DNA of 11,359 nucleotides, from positions 1 through 11,359 of the forward strand of contig DDKM01000070.1 in NCBI GenBank assembly GCA_002339345.1, written 5' to 3'. This document shows, piece by piece, positions 6,074-11,359 of the stretch; the first letter of the stretch is position 1; each line of letters starts with the position of its first letter. Below the pieces are notes generated by a model, which worked only from the letters and a program-made list of their open reading frames with translations, did not search any database and was not told the DNA's origin. Origin of the DNA: Firmicutes bacterium UBA2598 (GTDB lineage: Bacteria; Bacillota; PH28-bin88). The position numbers and the translations under genes are program-made.

Positions 6074-7189
6074 TCAATCCCGGTAAATGGCAATCGCCTC
6101 TTTCAGGGTCCGCACCACGTAGTCCACCTGTTCTTCCTGCAGGTTATTGAAGAAAGGCAGGGCCACCACAGATCTGCCCGCCTTTTCGGTAACAGGGAAG
6201 TCCCCTTCCTTGTACCCGAACATCTGCCGGTAGAAGGGCTGCAGGTGGATGGGCGTAAAATAGGGACGGCACTGAACGCCGCAAAATCGCAAATGGGCCA
6301 TCACCGCGTCCCGGTTTATTTCTTCCGACAGGCGGATCACGTAAACAAACCAGCTCATTTCCACCTGGGGGGAAACGTAAGGTACCCGTACTTCTTCCAA
6401 TTCCGCCAGCCGCCGGTTATACATCTCCGCCACTTGCGCCCGCCTGGTCAGCATCTCCGGCAGGCGTTCCAACTGGGCGAGCCCCAGCGCTGACGACAGC
6501 TCGTCCATCCGGTAGTTGAACCCCAGCCGCTCGTGGTCCAGCCAGCCGCCGCCTTCCCCCCGGCCCTGGTTGCGCATACTCCGGCACAACCGGGCTACCT
6601 CCTCATTATCGGTGACAATCATGCCGCCCTCGCCGGTGGTCATCTGCTTGTTGGGGTAAAAGGCGAAAACTGCCCCGTCCCCGAAGGTGCCGGCCATCTC
6701 GCCCTGGTATTTGGCGCCGATAGCCTCGCAGGCGTCCTCGATCACCTTCAATCCGTGACGCTCCGCAATCTCCATGATCGTGTCCATCTCCGCCGGCTGG
6801 CCAAAGGCGTGTACCGGCAGAATAGCCTTAGTTTTGGGTGTAATGGCGTCCTCAATCAACCCGGGGTTGATATTCAACGTATCGGGATCAATGTCCACAA
6901 ACACGGGCCGCGCCCGCTCAAACAAAATGCAGTTGGCCGAGGCAATGAAGCTGAAAGGGGTGGTAATCACCTCGTCCCCTTCCCCGATGCCCAGGGCACG
7001 CACCAGCAGGTGCAGGCCGCTGGTGCCGCTGTTCACCGCCACTCCGAATCTTCGCCCCACATAGCCTGCCATCTTTTCTTCAAACTCCACCAGCTTCGGC
7101 CCCAGGGCCAAAAACCGGGTCTGGAGCACTTCGTTTACGGCTGTTATTTCCTTTTCCGTAATGTCCGGAGACGATAACGGTACGAACAC
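6074..7189 (-). CDS. DegT/DnrJ/EryC1-family sugar aminotransferase (EpsN/PglE-like)
   Basis: PLP-dependent enzymes of this family move an amino group from glutamate onto the 4-keto carbon of a nucleotide sugar; beside this dehydratase and acetyltransferase the likely product is UDP-4-amino-4,6-dideoxy-GlcNAc. The sequence has NSGTSGLHL, TTPFSFIASAN, VIEDACEAIGA (PLP-ring Asp at about 152), FYPNKQMTTGEGG with the PLP lysine at about 181, and LGFNYRMDELSSALG. From GTG 7189 the protein is 371 residues, normal for the family. I prefer this start to the TTG at 7204: GGAGG sits 7 bases before it, and the GTG shares its first base with the stop of the upstream acetyltransferase (TAGTG), a typical coupled junction. 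The protein then begins MFVPLSSPDITEKE as relatives do. Confidence 0.94.
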   Translation of the reverse strand: MFVPLSSPDITEKEITAVNEVLQTRFLALGPKLVEFEEKMAGYVGRRFGVAVNSGTSGLHLLVRALGIGEGDEVITTPFSFIASANCILFERARPVFVDIDPDTLNINPGLIEDAITPKTKAILPVHAFGQPAEMDTIMEIAERHGLKVIEDACEAIGAKYQGEMAGTFGDGAVFAFYPNKQMTTGEGGMIVTDNEEVARLCRSMRNQGRGEGGGWLDHERLGFNYRMDELSSALGLAQLERLPEMLTRRAQVAEMYNRRLAELEEVRVPYVSPQVEMSWFVYVIRLSEEINRDAVMAHLRFCGVQCRPYFTPIHLQPFYRQMFGYKEGDFPVTEKAGRSVVALPFFNNLQEEQVDYVVRTLKEAIAIYRD

Positions 7190-7845
7190 TAAACTTCCTC
7201 CCAACGGTGAAACTTGATGGGTTTAGCCGGTATCCCAACAGCGGTACAATGTGATGGCAGGTCTCTGGTAACTACAGCACCCGCCCCAACAATACTCCAA
7301 TTCCCGACTCGTATACTTTGCAAAACCGTGGCCTTGGTGCCCAGGGTACATCCTTCGCCCACTTCTATTGCTCCTGAAATATTTACATGCCACATTAAGG
7401 TACAATAATCCTTTAACACTGCGTCATGACCTATCCCGCACCCTGGGTTAATGCCAACATGGTCGCCAATAGAAATGTTTGTCGTAAGTATGCAGCCTTT
7501 GTTTATAATAACCCCTTGACCTATAGTTACTGAGGAAGATAAGCTAATTTCAGGGTGGACAAGCGTAGCAAATTGTTTGCCCTGGGCTTTAGCCTTTTCA
7601 ACCAATCGCTTTTTATCACTAGGGTTACCGACCGCACAAACAGCAAAAGTACTTAAAGGCAGTTTTTCCAAAGCAGAAAAGCTACCCAATACAGGGTAAC
7701 CATTAAGCTTTTGTCCCCACTTTTCCTGATCCTCATCAATGTAACCGACTAAATTCCATTGAGGTGCTTTTTGATTAATCTCTTCTACCAACCACGCCAC
7801 CTCACGGGCAAAACCACCCGCACCGATAATAACTAAATCCTTCAT
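7189..7845 (-). CDS. Sugar O/N-acyltransferase, left-handed beta-helix (EpsM/PglD-like)
   Basis: This protein probably acetylates the 4-amino group of the nucleotide sugar with acetyl-CoA, the last step to UDP-diNAcBac. Residues 1-75 form a Rossmann-like sugar-nucleotide domain (DLVIIGAGGFAREVAWLVEE), and residues ~95-205 hold the hexapeptide repeats (IGQGVIINKGCIL, IGDHVGINPGCGIGHDAVL, VGEGCTLGTKATV, VGAGAVVTRDLP). His140 in GIGHDA is at the position of the catalytic base in PglD-type enzymes. I chose the ATG at 7845, giving 218 residues, because GAGG lies 7 bases upstream and the family begins right before the VIIGAGG motif. A GTG at 7866, overlapping the upstream stop as GTGA and preceded by GGAG, would add seven residues and cannot be ruled out. 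It overlaps the aminotransferase start by one base. Confidence 0.92.
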   Translation of the reverse strand: MKDLVIIGAGGFAREVAWLVEEINQKAPQWNLVGYIDEDQEKWGQKLNGYPVLGSFSALEKLPLSTFAVCAVGNPSDKKRLVEKAKAQGKQFATLVHPEISLSSSVTIGQGVIINKGCILTTNISIGDHVGINPGCGIGHDAVLKDYCTLMWHVNISGAIEVGEGCTLGTKATVLQSIRVGNWSIVGAGAVVTRDLPSHCTAVGIPAKPIKFHRWEEV

Positions 7846-7862
7846 CGCAGCACCTCGCCATA

Positions 7863-8495
7863 TCACATCGGTACTCCGCCCTTATCTCTCTTAAACGGCA
7901 CTCCGGAAATCTGGTCGCCCTTGAGCCCCGAGTACAGGTCTTCTTTCTTAAACATCGTAAAGAATGTCTTCCAGAGTATTTTCAAATCCAACCATAAAGA
8001 CCAGTTCTCGATATACCATAAATCTAATTCAATCTTCTCCGGCCAGGTAAGGCTGTTCCGCCCGTTCACCTGCGCCCACCCAGTAATTCCTGGACGCATC
8101 AAAAGCCGCCGCCTTTGTCGCTCATCATACCTTTCCACCTGGTACGGCAGCGTTGGCCGCGGCCCCACCAAACTCATTTCACCCCGTAGTACGTTTATCA
8201 ACTGGGGCAGTTCGTCCAGACTGGTGTTGCGTAAAAACTTCCCAACTTTAGTAATACGGGGATCTTCTTTTTCCACAAATACCCCTGCCCCTATGTTTTC
8301 AGCGTTGACTACCATGGTGCGAAACTTAAAAATCTTAAACACCCTGCCGTCCTTTCCCACCCGCTCCTGGCGGAAGAATACCGGTCCAGGAGAATCTAAC
8401 TTGATGGCAATGGCGGTAACCAGAAATGAAGGAAAAAGAAGAATAAGGCCAAACAGGCTAGCCCAAAAATCAATTAAACGTTTAATCACTAACAC
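7863..8495 (-). CDS. Monotopic phosphoglycosyl transferase (EpsL/PglC-like sugar transferase)
   Basis: It should transfer the phospho-amino sugar from its UDP carrier to undecaprenyl phosphate, the first membrane step of glycan assembly. The 210-residue protein is the short form, without the extra N-terminal helices seen in the relative at 693-1823. Features are a re-entrant hydrophobic helix (residues ~8-32), LDSPGPVFFRQERVG (33-47), KFRTM (57-61), the catalytic Asp94-Glu95 in LDELPQL, GEMSLVGPRPTLP (105-117) and PGITGWAQVNGRN (135-147). The start is GTG at 8495 or, equally plausible, GTG at 8489, which would give MIKRLIDF as in many relatives; no strong ribosome site decides. It ends 17 bases before the preferred acetyltransferase ATG. 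The last 20 residues are charged and variable. Confidence 0.94.
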   Translation of the reverse strand: MLVIKRLIDFWASLFGLILLFPSFLVTAIAIKLDSPGPVFFRQERVGKDGRVFKIFKFRTMVVNAENIGAGVFVEKEDPRITKVGKFLRNTSLDELPQLINVLRGEMSLVGPRPTLPYQVERYDERQRRRLLMRPGITGWAQVNGRNSLTWPEKIELDLWYIENWSLWLDLKILWKTFFTMFKKEDLYSGLKGDQISGVPFKRDKGGVPM

Positions 8496-8496
8496 A

Positions 8497-8601
8497 CTAC
8501 GTCAACCTTTCAACCTCATAAATAGGTAATCTCTGGGCAATATTACACCACCAATTTCCACCGCACTGTAATAAGCCTCCAGACTTTACTCCTTCACCCA
8601 T
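8497..8601 (-). CDS. Possible 34-aa ORF ahead of the phosphoglycosyl transferase
   Basis: An ATG at 8601 opens a frame of 34 residues with a GGLLQCGGNWWCN core, ending at a TAG one base before the next start. There is no convincing ribosome site and I recognise no family. It fills half of the 200-base gap between galE and the sugar transferase. The gap otherwise shows no clear promoter, terminator or RNA structure. This may be chance or a leader peptide. Confidence 0.2.
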   Translation of the reverse strand: MGEGVKSGGLLQCGGNWWCNIAQRLPIYEVERLT

Positions 8602-8695
8602 GGTATTTTCCACACCGTTACCCTATCTCCTGCTTTTTCGCAACAAAACAGTACTTCACGTGGAAGCACCCGCCCATCATGCTGCTGTCTTTACT

Positions 8696-9676
8696 CTATC
8701 GCCGCGGCCTCTTCTGCTCCCACCGCCACGCGGAATACACAATCCGTTCCAGGTGGTCGGATGCAGGGACCCATCCCAACCTGGCGCGGATTTTTTGGGA
8801 GTCGGCCACCAAAACCGGCGGGTCGCCAGGCCTTCTTCCTTCGTATTTCACCCGGAAATCCACGCCGGTAACCTTCTTAGCCTCCTTAATTACTTCCAGG
8901 ACGGAATAACCTTTCCCGTAACCGCAGTTAAAGACATCACTCTCCCCGCCTGCCAGCAGGTACTCCAGGCCCAGTACATGGGCCTCGGCAAGGTCTTCCA
9001 CGTGGATGTAGTCCCGGATGCAGGTGCCGTCAGGGGTGGGGTAGTCGGTGCCAAAAACGCTCAAATAGGGCCGCTTGCCTGCCGCCGCCCGGGTAGCGAG
9101 GGTGATGAGATGGGTAGCGTCTTCCTTCCCCTCTCCGATCCTCCCGTCCCGGTCCGCCCCGGCCACGTTAAAATACCGGAGAGACACATAGTTGATCTCT
9201 CCGGCAGCGGATAAATCTTTTAAGACCTGTTCCACCACCGCCTTGGTATGGCCGTAGGGGTTAATGGGCTGTAAGGGTGCCGCTTCAGATACGGGAATGC
9301 GATCAGGTATACCATAAACCGCGGCGCTGGAGGAAAAGATCAGTTTAGTAACACCACATTTGATCATAGCGGACAAAAGATTAAGCGTACCCTGCACATT
9401 ATTGACGTAATACTTAAGCGGCTGCGTTACCGACTCGGGGACGACAATATGGGCCGCAAAGTGCATTACCGCATCGGGCCGGAAATCGTCTATAATCTCC
9501 TCCAATTTCTTGGCGTCTAGCAAATCGCCCACTACCAGGTCTCCATATAAGACAGCCCAGGGGTTCCCAGTTATAAGGCTGTCATAGGTCAACACTTGAT
9601 AACCTCGTTCGCCAAGAGCCTTCACCACGTGGCTGCCTATGTACCCCGCACCACCTGTGACAAGTACTTTGGCCAT
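8696..9676 (-). CDS. galE: UDP-glucose 4-epimerase (possibly UDP-GlcNAc/GalNAc epimerase)
   Basis: GalE interconverts UDP-glucose and UDP-galactose with bound NAD in the cytoplasm; some members also act on the N-acetyl forms, which would suit a locus built on UDP-GlcNAc. The 326-residue protein is full length, with VTGGAGYIGSH (6-16), SSSAAVYG (115-122) carrying the catalytic Ser, YGHTK with Tyr141 and Lys145, RYFNVAGAD, DYIHVEDLAEAH and a C-terminal LGWVPA. I chose the ATG at 9676: it overlaps the stop of a small ORF as TGATG and follows AGGGGG by 9 bases. A GTG three bases upstream is also possible. Sequence alone does not settle the substrate range. Confidence 0.95.
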   Translation of the reverse strand: MAKVLVTGGAGYIGSHVVKALGERGYQVLTYDSLITGNPWAVLYGDLVVGDLLDAKKLEEIIDDFRPDAVMHFAAHIVVPESVTQPLKYYVNNVQGTLNLLSAMIKCGVTKLIFSSSAAVYGIPDRIPVSEAAPLQPINPYGHTKAVVEQVLKDLSAAGEINYVSLRYFNVAGADRDGRIGEGKEDATHLITLATRAAAGKRPYLSVFGTDYPTPDGTCIRDYIHVEDLAEAHVLGLEYLLAGGESDVFNCGYGKGYSVLEVIKEAKKVTGVDFRVKYEGRRPGDPPVLVADSQKIRARLGWVPASDHLERIVYSAWRWEQKRPRR

Positions 9677-9777
9677 CACAGTCTTCCCCCTCTCTGGTTG
9701 CTGGGCGGTGCAACCAGGAGCCTTGGTATCATTTTCAGCCGTTTTTCAAAGTACAGGTTCAGCAAGTTCAACTGCAT
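9676..9777 (-). CDS. Possible 33-aa ORF translationally coupled to galE
   Basis: An ATG at 9777 opens 33 codons (MQLNLLNLYFEKRLKMIPRL at the start, basic Gly/Arg-rich end) whose TGA shares a base with the galE ATG (TGATG). GGAGGGG lies about 10 bases before the start, with a closer AGAGG. I recognise no family; it may be a remnant of a larger gene or a short leader that couples galE translation to the upstream glycosyltransferase. A 6-bp inverted repeat GGTTGC/GCAACC lies within it at 9698-9717. Confidence 0.35.
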   Translation of the reverse strand: MQLNLLNLYFEKRLKMIPRLLVAPPSNQRGGRL

Positions 9778-9806
9778 TACCTCTACTCCCCTCCGTCCTC
9801 ACAACT

Positions 9807-10982
9807 TCATTTTCCCAGGTAGCGCCCGTAGATAGCATTCATTTCCTTCAACACTTTCTCCAACGAGTAATCCTTTATCTTTTCCAACCCCACCCGGCCC
9901 ATGTCGGCCCGCAGGTCCGGGCTAGTGATCAAGTTTTCCAGCGCCGCTGCCAGGCCGTTGACATCGCCAAGTTCTACCAGCAGGCCGGTCTTGCCGTGGT
10001 CCACCAGGTCCCTGCTGCCGCGAACATTGGTGGCCACCACCGGCTTGCCAGAGGCCATGGCTTCCATGATACATTTAGGGAGCCCCTCCCGCTTGGAGAC
10101 CAGTGTTAGGATGTCCGTTTCCTGCAGGATTTGTGGGACATCCTTCCGGTAGCCCAGAAAATGGACCCTGGGGATCTGCTCCTGCTCAACCTTCCGCCGC
10201 AGCTCTACCACCTTTTCACCGGTTCCGACCAACAACAGATGGGCGCTGCCACAGCGAGGAGATAGGGACTGCCATGCGTCCAGGAGAAAAACGTGGTTCT
10301 TGTTAGCGTTGAGTTCAGCCACACATGTAACTATCACGTCATTCCGCCTAAGCCCCAGCTCGGCCCTGATGGAGCCTGCGCCGGGCGAAGGCGAGTAGCG
10401 GGTCAGGTCCACTCCCACCCCGTACACGTAAAATAAGTTCTTTTCAGGCTCAAACCCCAGGCGCCGGGCGTTCTCGAAGTCCTCATCATTCATTACGATG
10501 AGACCGTCTGTCCAGCGGGCAGCGATTCTTTCCGCTGTATAGTAGATAAGCCAATTCTTGCGCGGCGCGCCCCGGTAGAAATGAAAACCGTGGGCTGTAT
10601 ACAAAACAGGCCCCTGCCCGGTAGCCTTGGCCAAATACCTGCCCATAAAGGCGGCCACCGGGGTGTGGACATGGATGAGGGCAAAGTGATGTGCTTTGAG
10701 TAATGCCCTCAGCTGCCGGAAGGCCTGGAGGTTGGCCGGGCTGTAAGGGGAACGGGCAAAGGGGACGTCCCAACACGTTACTCCCCACGCCTTTACATCC
10801 TCTTTGCGACCTTCGGCGGAAGAGGCCGCTGCGTGCACCTCGCAGCCCATCCGCTGCAAAAGGCGCATGAAGGGGAGGTGAAAGGCGGCCAGGTGGGTGT
10901 AGACAGAGGCAATAAAGAGTACTTTACGGGTATTATGACGATGGGTGTTGTCCCTTTCTCTTTTTGGTGTCCTACGAACCAC
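9807..10982 (-). CDS. GT4-family glycosyltransferase (EpsD/PglA-like)
   Basis: A retaining GT-B glycosyltransferase that would add a sugar to the lipid-linked acceptor on the cytoplasmic side. The N-terminal donor-independent half carries KVLFIASVYTHLAAFHLPFM (20-39), FARSPYSPANLQAF (75-88), HVHTPVAAFMGR (104-115) and YTAHGFHFYRGAPRKNWL (128-145), a set close to Bacillus EpsD. The C-terminal half has VAELNANKNH, LVGTGE, FLGYRKDVP and the E-x7-E motif EGLPKCIME (Glu299, Glu307). The 391 residues include about 18 basic N-terminal residues before the fold. The GTG at 10982 is the only in-frame start before the first strand and has AGG six bases upstream, within the stop region of the preceding fragment. 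Acceptor and donor are not readable from sequence. Confidence 0.93.
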   Translation of the reverse strand: MVRRTPKRERDNTHRHNTRKVLFIASVYTHLAAFHLPFMRLLQRMGCEVHAAASSAEGRKEDVKAWGVTCWDVPFARSPYSPANLQAFRQLRALLKAHHFALIHVHTPVAAFMGRYLAKATGQGPVLYTAHGFHFYRGAPRKNWLIYYTAERIAARWTDGLIVMNDEDFENARRLGFEPEKNLFYVYGVGVDLTRYSPSPGAGSIRAELGLRRNDVIVTCVAELNANKNHVFLLDAWQSLSPRCGSAHLLLVGTGEKVVELRRKVEQEQIPRVHFLGYRKDVPQILQETDILTLVSKREGLPKCIMEAMASGKPVVATNVRGSRDLVDHGKTGLLVELGDVNGLAAALENLITSPDLRADMGRVGLEKIKDYSLEKVLKEMNAIYGRYLGK

Positions 10983-10985
10983 TAA

Positions 10986-11120
10986 TCACCTAAGCCCCTT
11001 TCTCTTCAGAAGCTCTTTGTAAAGCCTCTCCCACTGATCCACCACACGGTCCAGGCTATAGTTGGCCTCGATGTGCGCCCGGCCGGCCTGGCCCATGCGC
11101 TTACGTTCGGATACAGGATA
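10986..11120 (-). pseudogene. C-terminal stub of another GT4 glycosyltransferase
   Basis: The frame reads SERKRMGQAGRAHIEANYSL, then DRVVDQWERLYKELLKRKGLR and a TGA at 10988-10986, the usual last ~40 residues of a GT4 enzyme. Upstream of about 11110 the similarity stops, no start codon is available, and an in-frame TGA lies near 11134. The gene that once preceded the EpsD-like enzyme has therefore lost its body, presumably by deletion. Its stop lies three bases before the next GTG, a spacing that suggests an original operon junction. A direct repeat of GGATACA sits at the break (about 11109-11123). Confidence 0.8.
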
Positions 11121-11359
11121 CAGGAAAAACCATCATTTTACCGTACCCTCTTTGCGTCCCTCTACTGAAGAGGTGGATCTGATCGAAATCACCTTTGACA
11201 AGAATGCAATGTTGCACATATTCCCTTATAGGTCATAAGCGATTACGAGATGCGATAAATACCGTATGCTCATACGGTATCTTAGTAACTCCTCGGCAAC
11301 AAAATAAAGCCTTTTGTCCCTTTACAAGCAGAAATATGATTTCACTGCAATAACTCCTG
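11121..11359. other. Right-end non-coding, AT-richer stretch
   Basis: About 240 bases with no recognisable gene. On the plus strand a frame encoding TVPSLRPSTEEVDLIEITFD and more stays open for roughly 35 codons to a TAA near 11240, without a start; on the minus strand 28- and 43-codon frames exist. None matches a family I know. The only clear structure is the palindrome at 11259-11280. I see no -10/-35 pair good enough to call an operon promoter here. Confidence 0.5.
11259..11280. repeat. Perfect 10-bp palindrome, candidate protein-binding site
   Basis: ATACCGTATG and its exact complement CATACGGTAT are separated by only two bases (CT). The loop is too short and no T-run follows on either strand, so an intrinsic terminator is unlikely; the symmetry fits an operator for a dimeric regulator or a recombination site. 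No gene for such a regulator is in the window. Confidence 0.6.

Noticed and set aside
6533..7177. 214-codon plus-strand frame opposite the aminotransferase
   Set aside because: Shadow of a well-supported minus-strand gene; no plausible ribosome site or domain.
8600..9214. 204-codon plus-strand frame opposite galE
   Set aside because: Antisense of conserved GalE codons, and its composition is not protein-like.
11259..11280. Palindrome as an intrinsic terminator
   Set aside because: The central loop is only two bases and neither side has a run of T; the nearby stop codon of the GT stub also points the other way.
1..11359. tRNA, rRNA, riboswitch or CRISPR array
   Set aside because: No cloverleaf, rRNA-like stretch, recognisable aptamer core or regularly spaced repeats were seen on either strand.

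Overview
The window looks like chromosomal DNA of a GC-rich, possibly thermophilic clostridial Firmicute (Moorella / Desulfotomaculum type). This is inferred from the GC-rich coding bias, the frequent GTG and TTG starts behind strong AGGAGG-like sites, the gene families present, and a short palindrome with a GGGACGGTTCT core of a kind I recall from such genomes. No search was run. Every supported gene lies on the minus strand, so transcription runs from right to left.

Right half (about 4030-11110): an exopolysaccharide / glycan operon. In transcription order it holds the C-terminal stub of a glycosyltransferase, an EpsD-like GT4 glycosyltransferase, a small coupled ORF, galE, an EpsL/PglC-like phosphoglycosyl transferase, an EpsM/PglD-like acetyltransferase, an EpsN/PglE-like PLP aminotransferase, and a 650-aa EpsC/PglF-like membrane nucleotide-sugar 4,6-dehydratase. 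Dehydratase, aminotransferase and acetyltransferase form the complete set needed to make UDP-N,N'-diacetylbacillosamine (or a close amino sugar) from UDP-GlcNAc. The PglC-like enzyme would then load the phospho-sugar onto undecaprenyl phosphate, and the GT4 enzyme would extend it.

Middle (about 1860-4027): a recombination scar. It contains a frameshifted 5' fragment of galU, a galE with a large internal deletion, a decayed HD-domain phosphohydrolase fragment, and then an intact, AT-rich vapBC toxin-antitoxin pair with its own near-consensus promoter. A REP-like hairpin touches the vapC stop codon. Directly beyond it lies a polyprenyl glycosylphosphotransferase that has lost its first membrane helices but kept its catalytic domain.

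Left edge (1-690): an apparently intact galU that runs off the window. It is preceded by a copy of the last ~20 codons of the 650-aa dehydratase gene. The stretch 381-651 is thus a second copy of 3819-4090, and dehydratase tail plus galU start exist twice about 3.4 kb apart, one galU intact and one dead. The simplest reading is an ancestral dehydratase-galU-galE order that was duplicated and then eroded, with vapBC in the eroded interval.
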